Source: SAR324 cluster bacterium
GTDB taxonomy: Bacteria; SAR324; NAC60-12
Length of the DNA stretch: 51,366 nucleotides
Reading direction: 5' to 3'
NCBI GenBank assembly: GCA_015231825.1
Contig: JADGAV010000034.1
Coordinates: 1,248 to 52,613, forward strand
Positions 27,634 through 35,439 of this stretch are shown piece by piece. The position numbers and the translations under genes are program-made. The notes under the pieces are model-generated. The model had not been told where the DNA came from. It was given only the letters and a program-made list of their open reading frames with translations, and did not search any database. How positions within the stretch are numbered: the first letter of the stretch is position 1; each line of letters opens with the position of its first letter.

Positions 27634-27641
27634 AGAGAATT

Positions 27642-28310
27642 ATGCCACAAATAAAAGTCACTTTAAAAGCAGCTGCAACGCTTGACGGTAAAATTGCGAC
27701 AAAGACCGGTCAATCAAAGTGGATCACTGGAAAAACTGCCAGACATCACGCCCATTCCTTGAGGAATGAACATGATGCAATTTTAGTGGGAATCAATACC
27801 GTGCTTGCAGACAATCCGAAACTGACTACCCGAGGGATTCCGGAAGGAAGATCGCCCATCCGGATAATTTTGGATTCTCAATGTCGGATTTCTCCTGACA
27901 GTGTTTGCCTTGCCGATGACGGCACTCTTTGCCTGATTGTGGTAGGTTCCAATTGCGAAGAATCAAGAATCCGTAATTTTGAAAAAAAATCTGTTCAAGT
28001 ATTAAAGGCCCCGACTCCACAACCGCAAATCCAATGGTTGCTTCCTGAGCTGTCCCGGTATAAAATAAAAAGTCTTTTGGTAGAGGGAGGCAGTCGGATT
28101 CATGCAAGTTTTATACAGGAAAATTTGGCTGATCAATTGGTTTTATTCCTCTCCGGCAGGCTTATTGGTGGGAATGACTCGCTCTCGTGGTGCGGCAATT
28201 TAGATTGTTTGGACTTGGAATTGGCCCCGCGGCTGAAAATCCAATCCATCCAGATGATTGGAGAAGACATTTTGGTTTTTGCAGAGTTTACAAGAGAATT
28301 CTATGTCTGA
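27642..28310 (+). CDS. ribD: Riboflavin biosynthesis reductase, RibD C-terminal domain only
   Basis: A 222-residue NADPH-dependent reductase of the RibD_C/DHFR-like fold, acting on 5-amino-6-(5-phosphoribosylamino)uracil. It begins directly with VTLKAAATLDGKIATKTGQSKWITG, the start of the reductase domain in bifunctional RibD. DAILVGINTVLADNPKLTTR and LLVEGGSRIHASFI follow in order. The cytidine-deaminase-like domain with its zinc motif is absent, so the deaminase must be encoded elsewhere. Its stop overlaps the ribBA start by eight bases. Confidence 0.88.
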   Translation: MPQIKVTLKAAATLDGKIATKTGQSKWITGKTARHHAHSLRNEHDAILVGINTVLADNPKLTTRGIPEGRSPIRIILDSQCRISPDSVCLADDGTLCLIVVGSNCEESRIRNFEKKSVQVLKAPTPQPQIQWLLPELSRYKIKSLLVEGGSRIHASFIQENLADQLVLFLSGRLIGGNDSLSWCGNLDCLDLELAPRLKIQSIQMIGEDILVFAEFTREFYV

Positions 28311-29529
28311 ACATAATAATTTGACAATGCAATTTGACACCATCGAAGAGGCAATTCAGGACATCCGCGATGGAAAAATGATCATTTTGGTTGATGACCC
28401 GGATCGTGAAAATGAAGGTGATCTGGTCTGTGCTGCTGTTAAAGTCACTCCTGAAGTCATCAATTTTATGGCTACCCACGGCCGTGGATTGATTTGTCTG
28501 GCACTGGATTCCAAACGAGTGCAGCAGCTGCAATTGCCACTTATGGTCCAACGCAACGAATCCGGGTTTGGTACTAATTTTACGGTCAGTATTGAAGCCG
28601 CCACGGGGGTCACAACAGGGATTTCGGCAGCAGACCGCGCCCGAACGATTCAAGTTGCGATGGAGCCAAACGCGGCACCCCGGGATCTGCACCGCCCAGG
28701 ACACGTTTTTCCCTTACTTGCCCAGGATGCCGGGGTTTTGAAACGATGTGGCCAAACCGAAGGTTCTGTCGATCTGACCCGCCTTGCCGGACTGCCGCCC
28801 GGTGGGGTGATCTGCGAAATTTTGAATGAAGACGGGTCAATGGCTCGAACACCGCAATTGAGAAAATTTGCAGACGAGCACGGGATAAAACTCGTGACTA
28901 TTGCTGATTTGATTCAGTACCGAAAAAAAAATGAAGTCATGGTCAAACGCCTGGCAGAAGCGAGTATGCCCACTGCTTTTGGAACGTTTCGAATAGTGGC
29001 CTTCCAAAGCATAGTTGACGAGAGTGATTATGTAGCCCTGGTGAAAGGATCCTGGGAAAAAGAAGAACCGGTCCTGGTGCGTGTGCATTCTCAGTGTTTA
29101 ACAGGTGATGTCTTTGCTTCGTTTCGCTGTGATTGTGGTGATCAGTTGTATACAGCCATGCAGAAAGTTGAAGAAGCCGGCAAAGGTGTTATCTTATATC
29201 TGCCTCAGGAAGGACGAGGAATTGGTTTGATCAACAAGATCAAAGCGTATTTTCTGCAGGAGCAGGGGGCCGATACCGTGGAGGCCAATCATCGTCTGGG
29301 TTTTGATGAAGACCTGCGAGACTATGGAATGGGGGCACAAATTCTCTCTCAACTGGGAGTTAAAAAAATGCGCTTGATGACGAACAATCCCAAAAAATTG
29401 CATGGCGTACGGGGTCATGACTTGGAGGTGGTCGAGAGGGTGCCCTTGGAAATTGATGCGCATGAGGGTACCAAATCCTATCTCATGACGAAAAAGCAGA
29501 AAATGGGGCATTTCCTTGACAAAGTCTGA
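28303..29529 (+). CDS. ribBA: Bifunctional RibBA: DHBP synthase and GTP cyclohydrolase II
   Basis: A 408-residue cytoplasmic enzyme making both riboflavin precursors. The N-terminal half converts ribulose-5-phosphate to 3,4-dihydroxy-2-butanone-4-phosphate (DDPDRENEGDL, TGVTTGISAADRA, HRPGHVFPL, EGSVDL). The C-terminal half opens GTP: zinc ligands are the three cysteines in HSQCLTGDVFASFRCDCGD, followed by YLPQEGRGIGL. The start at 28303 overlaps ribD by eight bases, arguing for translational coupling; the frame is open 45 bases upstream inside ribD. Both halves look active. Confidence 0.95.
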   Translation: MSEHNNLTMQFDTIEEAIQDIRDGKMIILVDDPDRENEGDLVCAAVKVTPEVINFMATHGRGLICLALDSKRVQQLQLPLMVQRNESGFGTNFTVSIEAATGVTTGISAADRARTIQVAMEPNAAPRDLHRPGHVFPLLAQDAGVLKRCGQTEGSVDLTRLAGLPPGGVICEILNEDGSMARTPQLRKFADEHGIKLVTIADLIQYRKKNEVMVKRLAEASMPTAFGTFRIVAFQSIVDESDYVALVKGSWEKEEPVLVRVHSQCLTGDVFASFRCDCGDQLYTAMQKVEEAGKGVILYLPQEGRGIGLINKIKAYFLQEQGADTVEANHRLGFDEDLRDYGMGAQILSQLGVKKMRLMTNNPKKLHGVRGHDLEVVERVPLEIDAHEGTKSYLMTKKQKMGHFLDKV

Positions 29530-29543
29530 GTACCACTGAATTT

Positions 29544-30356
29544 ATGAGCAAATCTTCCCAAAAGTTGATCAAATCCAACAAGAATCATAAAAGGTTAAGG
29601 ACTGCATCTTCCTCAAAGAATACTTTCCAAACGCCCGAATTTTTGTATGGCATTCTGCCGGTGCAGCAGGCGCTCCTGCATTGCAAACGGACCATGTCCC
29701 TCCTCTACATCAAAGACGGTCCTCCTTCAGAACGGATCCAGGAGCTGTGTCGTCTGGCGGGAAATCAAAAGATTCCTGTTCAACAAAAAAGCAGCAGAGA
29801 ATTGGATGCATTGTGCCCGTCAGTGACTCATCAAGGTGTTGTGTTGGCCTGCGGCCCTCTCCCTTATGCAGAAGCTGGTTTGCTGGATCGAGTTTCCTCA
29901 AAGAATGCTCCCGTTTTTGTTGCACTTGATCAAATTGAAGATCCTCATAATTTTGGGGCGATTGTCCGGTCCTGTTCCTTTTTTAATATTTCGGGGGTCA
30001 TTGTACCTCAACATCACGCCTCTCCTTTGACAAGTACCGTCTCTAAAACATCTGCAGGGGTTGTCGAACATTTCCCTGTGATTGCAGTCGCCAATCTTGC
30101 TCGCTTTTTAAAAGAACAGAAAAAGAAAGGGTATTGGATCGTGGGACTGGATTTCGATGCGGAACAAAAGATTAGCTCCCTGACCTTGGATCGGCCCCTC
30201 ATTCTGGTGCTGGGAAATGAAGGAAGAGGAATCCGACCATTGGTTCGCGCCACATGTGACTGGCAGCTTTCTATCCCCGGCAACACCGGTGTTTCATCCC
30301 TCAATGTCAGCAATGCTGCTGCTATTGCACTTTATCAGCTGAGCGTTGGCCTTTGA
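29544..30356 (+). CDS. rlmB: TrmH-family 23S rRNA 2'-O-methyltransferase (RlmB type)
   Basis: A 270-residue SPOUT methyltransferase. It has an N-terminal substrate-binding domain (FLYGILPVQQALLH) and the three family motifs: ALDQIEDPHNFGAIVRS, LILVLGNEGRGI and VSSLNVSNAAAIALY. The expected product is 2'-O-methylguanosine in 23S rRNA, though related TrmH proteins act elsewhere and the exact site is inferred. It starts 14 bases after ribBA, completing the short-gap cluster that begins with the TPR gene. The first 30 residues are a basic extension. Confidence 0.88.
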   Translation: MSKSSQKLIKSNKNHKRLRTASSSKNTFQTPEFLYGILPVQQALLHCKRTMSLLYIKDGPPSERIQELCRLAGNQKIPVQQKSSRELDALCPSVTHQGVVLACGPLPYAEAGLLDRVSSKNAPVFVALDQIEDPHNFGAIVRSCSFFNISGVIVPQHHASPLTSTVSKTSAGVVEHFPVIAVANLARFLKEQKKKGYWIVGLDFDAEQKISSLTLDRPLILVLGNEGRGIRPLVRATCDWQLSIPGNTGVSSLNVSNAAAIALYQLSVGL

Positions 30357-30388
30357 TCGCCCTGCAGCATCGGTTGTGCTTTTTAGAG

Positions 30389-31711
30389 CTAGCGGATGTA
30401 GTGCAGGGATTGGAACTGCATTCGAAATGACCGCGTATCCGGAGCCACCTGTTCAGGTTTTTCGTCGCCATTCAAAATCCGGTCAATCAGAGAGGCGAGA
30501 TCCATCATATGTTCCGGTTTCATTCCCCAACGAACTATTTCTGGAGTTCCAAGGCGCAAACCATTGAGATCATTTTTCAGTGATTCGATCGGCAGTCCAA
30601 TGCCGCAGGCCAGAATATTTCCTCGACGGAGGAGTTTGGCAGCCTCCTGTCCTCCTCCAAATTGTTTTGCCTCAACAGCAAATTGATGGGAATTTGTAAA
30701 TTCTTTGTTTGCTGCAAAAACAGGAAGTCCTCGAGAGGCAAGGGCTTCTGCCAGCGCTTTGGCTGTTTTAGCCATTTGAGCAGCATATTTTTGCCCGTGG
30801 CTCTTCCAATCCAGCAAAGAGATGGCCAATGAGGCAGATTTTGCAACATCAAAATTTGCTGTCAGTCCCGGGAAAGCGATTTTTTCAATCCGCTCAGCCA
30901 GATCAGCGTCATTGGTGACAATCAGTCCGGAAGGTGGTCCTCCCAGACTTTTGTAGGTACTCATGGTCATCATATGTGCTCCCTCTTCCAGAGGCTGCTG
31001 CCAGGCTTTCCCGGCAATCATTCCTGATAAATGGGCAGCATCGAAAAGTACCAATGCACCCACTTCATCTGCAATCGCCCGAATATCACGGATTGGATGC
31101 GGAAACAGATTCAAACTTCCGCCGATCGTGATCAGTTTGGGTGAAAGAGTTTTTGCCTGTATACGGAGAGCATCTATATCGTATGTGTAGTTTTCGGGAT
31201 CAACGGGTGCTGAATGCATTTTCAGCCCGTACAGACCTGCTGTTCCCTGTGCGTGATGGGTAACATGACCACCAATCGTCGCCGAGGGGACGATAATTGT
31301 ATCCCTGGCTTTGCAGGCGGTCATAAAAGCATAAAGGTTTGCCATTGCTCCTGAAGCCACGCGAATTTCGGCGAATTTGGCATTGAAAACTTCGCAGGTG
31401 AGTTTTGCAGCAAGGATTTCGATTTTTTCAATCGCCTCCAGGCCCATTTCATACTTATCCCCCGGATATCCCAGAGATGCTCTGGTCCCCAGTCCGAGAG
31501 AAAGGGCCTTCTCTGCCTTTGGATTCATCACATTGCTTGCTGGATTCAGATTGATACATTCCAGGTCATGGATTTTGCGGTTTTCCCGGATCAGTTGATT
31601 GATCTCTTTTTCTAATTCATCCTCGGTGCTGTTTGCATGGTTCTGAGCATAGTTCTGGATGAATTCTTCGGAGGAAGAAGGAATCCAGGAACGAGGTGCC
31701 AAAGATTTCAT
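30389..31711 (-). CDS. Divergent SHMT-like PLP enzyme
   Basis: A 440-residue fold-type I PLP enzyme related to serine hydroxymethyltransferase. Lys254 in MSTYKSLGGPP is the PLP lysine, and Asp224 with His227 (LFDAAHLSG) hold the cofactor. Compared with GlyA, the conserved T-T-T-T-H-K reads TMSTYK, and the Y-x-x-GYPGKRYYGG segment reads RASLGYPGDKYEMG, so it is a paralogue rather than the housekeeping enzyme. It may act on another beta-hydroxy amino acid such as 2-methylserine, but this is a guess. It stands alone, converging on rlmB across 32 bases. Confidence 0.8.
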   Translation of the reverse strand: MKSLAPRSWIPSSSEEFIQNYAQNHANSTEDELEKEINQLIRENRKIHDLECINLNPASNVMNPKAEKALSLGLGTRASLGYPGDKYEMGLEAIEKIEILAAKLTCEVFNAKFAEIRVASGAMANLYAFMTACKARDTIIVPSATIGGHVTHHAQGTAGLYGLKMHSAPVDPENYTYDIDALRIQAKTLSPKLITIGGSLNLFPHPIRDIRAIADEVGALVLFDAAHLSGMIAGKAWQQPLEEGAHMMTMSTYKSLGGPPSGLIVTNDADLAERIEKIAFPGLTANFDVAKSASLAISLLDWKSHGQKYAAQMAKTAKALAEALASRGLPVFAANKEFTNSHQFAVEAKQFGGGQEAAKLLRRGNILACGIGLPIESLKNDLNGLRLGTPEIVRWGMKPEHMMDLASLIDRILNGDEKPEQVAPDTRSFRMQFQSLHYIR

Positions 31712-31836
31712 ATATTACTCCAAAAAGCGAAAGGGTGCCTCAAATCAAATGACTAAAAAATGGTCTAAGGATGCTGACAAACTTGTTTTTTCTTTGCGAG
31801 AGTATGCTATAAGTTCTGGGTTTTGACAATTGAATA

Positions 31837-33807
31837 ATGGGCACGCAAAGACTTCAAAAGGGGTTAAAAATTTATTTGCTGTGTTCATTGACTGAAAAAG
31901 CAATTGTTCAGGTTTTCATTGCCATTTATTCAACGTGTACAATGCTCATGCAGCAAAAAGATCTCCCCTGCGAGTGGGTGGATTCCCAAAAAAGGCAATC
32001 TCAAATTCAGACAAATTTCAAAGCCTTAGCCTATTTGTTGATTTGGTTTCTCTCCGGAGCTTCAGTCCATTTTTACGTTCATTTTGTGCTGACCAACGTG
32101 CCTGCGGTTCCGACTCCGAGAATGATGGCGGGTTATATGTATGATCTGTCTTATGCCAGTGCTTTCTGCTGTTTGGCCATGGTGATAAATCGATTTTTCC
32201 ATCGTTTTTTGGAAAAGGCTCTGCTGCTCACAATACTGACACTGCTCTATCTATGGTCTTTCATTAATGCCCTGCATATTCAATATTTTTCGGTTTTTGT
32301 ATCTCATGTCAATCTACGTGAGTTTTTTAAAATTCAGCAACTCGGCCTTGATTTTTTATGGTCCAGCCTATTTTCTCTGCCCTTCTTTTTGCTCTTTGTT
32401 CTTCCATGGGTATTCGGAAGCACCGGTCTTATAATTTTGAAACGGCCGTTTCCTGTTTCAAGCTATGTTTTGATTGCTCTGATTGGAATAGCTGCCAACA
32501 CATATGCCAATGGAGAATCAGGAGGATTTTCTTCCAACCCCAAAATTTTGTCCTCGTACAACTACCTCTACCAAAGTCTCCACCATATCAAAGCCTCTGA
32601 ATTTTCAGTCAAGGAAGATGATTTTGATCAGTTGAATGATTTTTTTCGTGAGTCCTCAACTCAAGAGAAAAATGTTTGGTATCCGCTCCTGGAAGAAACC
32701 ATCAATGAAAAAGTAAATCTATCTTATCCAAACATTATTCTACTCATTATGGAGTCGATGGGATCTCATTGCATTGACGAGGAGGTCACTCCTAATTTAT
32801 TCCATCTACGGAAAGAGAGCCGCTATTTTGCAAATTACTATTCTCCTGTTCGAAATACGGCGGCAGCACTATTCACGCTGCAAAACTCAATGTTGACGCC
32901 ACTTGACTATATCGCCAACAGTTACGCCTACACTACTTATAAAAATTTGCCTGAAATACTCAGGGAGCACGGATTCAGCAACTACCACTTCGATGCAGCC
33001 GAGGTTCATGAGAGCCAGGAAAATTTTTATTTGAAAAACGGAAATGTGCAGAGTTGGGGTGGAAATGCCATGCTGCAGGAAATCAACAATCGCTCGGCTC
33101 CCATTGCTTCTGATGAAGTGCTCTATCAGTTTTTTGTGAAAAAGTTACCCAAGCTGAAGCAGCCCTATTTTGCGGCCCTGTCACCAATGGCGACGCATGG
33201 CCCATACGTAATGGGTGAAAATCACCGTCCTGTCTATCCAGACCAGGTGAAAGATGCTTATCATTATGCTGATCGTCAATTTGGCAGTTTTTTTACCCAG
33301 TTCAAAAAAAATTCCCTGTTTGAAAACACTTTGCTGTTTGTAACTTCGGATACCAGCACCGGTTGTTTTTACAAGAAAAACGGATCGCAGTATGGTCAAC
33401 TGATGGCGCAGTTGCGTGTTCCTTTTCATATTTATCATCAATCGCTTCGAGAACCGGTAATAGAAAGCAAGATGGGTTCCCATATCGATTTTGCACCCAC
33501 ACTGCTTCACTACCTTGGAATTTCTTATCAATCCTCCTTTCTGGGAAGAAGTCTCCTGAAACCGTCAGACCTCCACCGAGTTTTTTATATTAAAACTGCA
33601 ATGCGAGGTTGGATTGATCACAATCAGTGTGTCTTGGCACAGACGCAGGATCTTGAATTATCTTATCAATGTGAAGAAGGCAGTCAGGAAATCACTTCAG
33701 GACAAAGGAAAAAATATCTGCAAACTCTTCGAATTCTTGACACCCTTGAATATCTCAATGTGAACAATCGGATCACACCCAGAATACTGAATCCTGCTGG
33801 ATTGTGA
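31837..33807 (+). CDS. LtaS/sulfatase-like membrane protein of the alkaline phosphatase superfamily
   Basis: A 656-residue protein with five membrane segments in residues about 65-235 and a large extracytoplasmic catalytic-type domain from about 295. Counterparts of lipoteichoic-acid-synthase residues are Glu306 (LLIMESMG), Thr341 (VRNTAAA), His454 (MATHGPY) and Asp505. The position next to Asp505, normally histidine in GDH, is Thr506 (TSDTST), so a metal ligand may be missing. In a Gram-negative cell such proteins often add phosphoethanolamine or phosphoglycerol to glycans. The start is uncertain: 31837 lacks a ribosome site, and ATGs at 31942 and 31948 lie before the first membrane segment. 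Confidence 0.82.
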   Translation: MGTQRLQKGLKIYLLCSLTEKAIVQVFIAIYSTCTMLMQQKDLPCEWVDSQKRQSQIQTNFKALAYLLIWFLSGASVHFYVHFVLTNVPAVPTPRMMAGYMYDLSYASAFCCLAMVINRFFHRFLEKALLLTILTLLYLWSFINALHIQYFSVFVSHVNLREFFKIQQLGLDFLWSSLFSLPFFLLFVLPWVFGSTGLIILKRPFPVSSYVLIALIGIAANTYANGESGGFSSNPKILSSYNYLYQSLHHIKASEFSVKEDDFDQLNDFFRESSTQEKNVWYPLLEETINEKVNLSYPNIILLIMESMGSHCIDEEVTPNLFHLRKESRYFANYYSPVRNTAAALFTLQNSMLTPLDYIANSYAYTTYKNLPEILREHGFSNYHFDAAEVHESQENFYLKNGNVQSWGGNAMLQEINNRSAPIASDEVLYQFFVKKLPKLKQPYFAALSPMATHGPYVMGENHRPVYPDQVKDAYHYADRQFGSFFTQFKKNSLFENTLLFVTSDTSTGCFYKKNGSQYGQLMAQLRVPFHIYHQSLREPVIESKMGSHIDFAPTLLHYLGISYQSSFLGRSLLKPSDLHRVFYIKTAMRGWIDHNQCVLAQTQDLELSYQCEEGSQEITSGQRKKYLQTLRILDTLEYLNVNNRITPRILNPAGL

Positions 33808-34047
33808 ATTTTAAAGGAATTCAGCATTGGTATGAATAAGTCATTGTCAGCATAGCCGAAACATAATCTTTTAGACTATCTGCTACTGCTCATTTGTTTG
33901 GCTTCTGCTGCTTGCTCAGATTTGCGATGAAGAGGGGGGAGGAATGGAGTCGAAGCGGAATGGAAATTTTTTTGATATCGCGTTCACCTATGGATAGCAA
34001 ACCCTCGATAAAGGGAAAATTGATTCGTAGAAATAGAGGAGGAAAAA

Positions 34048-34473
34048 ATGGCAGTTGAAGGAGCTTGTTTGTGCGGGCGAGTCCGGTTCGAAATCACGGG
34101 TCCCCTCCTCAATGCGGATCACTGCCATTGTTCACAATGCAGGCGACAGCATGGAGCTGCGTTTTCAACTTATGCGGATTGCAGGCCGGAGGATTTTAAG
34201 TGGATCTCGGGAGAAGATCACGTGAAAAGATATGAAACCTTGTCCGGCGCCGGATGGTGTTTTTGTAAGGAGTGTGGTTCAACCCTGGCAGGATCTGACA
34301 AAGGTGAAATCAATTCGGTAACGCTTGGAACACTTGCAGGAGATCCAGGAATAAAGCCGGAGTCACATATTTTTGTCGGGTCCAAGGCCCAATGGTACGA
34401 TATTGCTGATGATCTCCCCCAATTCGAAGAACGTCCTCGGGACAGCTCGAAAGCTCGCGGCAAAAACTGCTGA
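34048..34473 (+). CDS. GFA/CENP-V family zinc protein
   Basis: A 141-residue protein of the GFA (glutathione-dependent formaldehyde-activating enzyme-like) family. Zinc-binding cysteines are CLCG (residues 7-9), HCHCSQCRR (about 26-34) and FCKECGS (about 73-79). Family phrases include ADHCHCSQCRRQHGAAFSTYA and SVTLGTLAGDPGIKPESHIFVGSKAQWYDI. Function of most members is not known, and formaldehyde activation should not be assumed. GAGGAGG precedes the ATG. The 240 bases upstream carry no supported gene. Confidence 0.9.
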   Translation: MAVEGACLCGRVRFEITGPLLNADHCHCSQCRRQHGAAFSTYADCRPEDFKWISGEDHVKRYETLSGAGWCFCKECGSTLAGSDKGEINSVTLGTLAGDPGIKPESHIFVGSKAQWYDIADDLPQFEERPRDSSKARGKNC

Positions 34474-34621
34474 CAAGTGTACTCGACTTTCCGGTTTGAT
34501 GGCGCAGTTGCCAAAAGTGTCGGTTGCAGCCCCGTTTAAAAAAATCGTTTTGTAGAGAACACTCCGATATTTCCATATAAGCGAAAGTTTAGACAAGTAA
34601 AGACTTGACCCCCATAATTTT

Positions 34622-35344
34622 TCAGGTTTTACGTCTCTGTTTTGGCAATTTTGCGGGTTTTTGTGGGCGATCGGGTCCCCAAATATGGCTGTAGTAAGTG
34701 TCAGCCAGGGTTAGGGCGCCGATGGGATTGTGGGCAAGAACACGATCTTTAGCAATCAGGGTGGTGGCAAGCCCTTTCGAATGTTTGAAGAACATACTGT
34801 CGTGACCGATGCACAGTCCAAGAACGACATTGAACTGGCAGCCGGCATCATTCAGCAATTGGGCTTGGGAGATAGGGTTGCACATGGGTTCATGACCCCC
34901 GGGACGAATTTTCTCATCGTCTCTGAGGCCGACTTCCTCTTTGGGAATACTATTGTGCTTGCATGCGGCGGAGGCGACCTCAAAGCCGTGGCTTTCAAGA
35001 ATTTGACTGAGGATGTTCGCGTAGTCAACAAAGCTGATGCAGGTAGCAATTCCAATTTTTGAAAACTCCATTTTTTTTGCGAACTGACAAATTTCTTCAA
35101 CCCGTGTCCATTTGCAGTAGCCTTCTGATTCGACCCGTGCCGACTCTTGGGCAACCCGGAGATAAAAAGGATCCTCATAGATCAGGCGGGCTGTTTTCAT
35201 CCCTTCAGGGTTGACTTTTGACGGGCAAAAACCTGGTCCGTATTCCTGATCTTCTCCGTGACGGCATGCTCGTACTGTCGGCGGACAATAGGCGCAACCG
35301 GGGTCGGAATATTTTGAATTCCTTACAGCATCATCTGGGTTCAT
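34622..35344 (-). CDS. DUF1847 cysteine-rich metal-binding protein
   Basis: A 240-residue protein of the DUF1847 family. The N-terminus has a Cys cluster (CAYCPPTVRACRHG, then GFCPSK), and more conserved cysteines are in EGYCKWTRVEEI, IATCISF, AACKHN, EPMCNPI and VLGLCIGHDS. Family members occur mainly in anaerobes and archaea and have no assigned role; the cysteines suggest iron-sulfur or zinc binding. AAAGGAA precedes the start. It lies 95 bases after the PrkA-like gene on the same strand and may belong to that operon. Confidence 0.82.
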   Translation of the reverse strand: MNPDDAVRNSKYSDPGCAYCPPTVRACRHGEDQEYGPGFCPSKVNPEGMKTARLIYEDPFYLRVAQESARVESEGYCKWTRVEEICQFAKKMEFSKIGIATCISFVDYANILSQILESHGFEVASAACKHNSIPKEEVGLRDDEKIRPGGHEPMCNPISQAQLLNDAGCQFNVVLGLCIGHDSMFFKHSKGLATTLIAKDRVLAHNPIGALTLADTYYSHIWGPDRPQKPAKLPKQRRKT

Positions 35345-35439
35345 GGGTCGTATTCCTTTCTGGTCCTGCCGATGTCCAAATTGCCTATTGCAGTCATTAT
35401 TCGGGCAAAAAAGTTAAGTTTTGTTTCATACTTGACTGA

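Noticed and set aside
30389..31711. Housekeeping serine hydroxymethyltransferase (glyA)
   Set aside because: Key GlyA motifs around the PLP lysine and the GYPGKRYYGG block are changed.
33927..34058. 43-codon frame overlapping the start of the GFA-family gene
   Set aside because: Low-complexity start (runs of G and A), no ribosome site, overlaps a well-supported gene.
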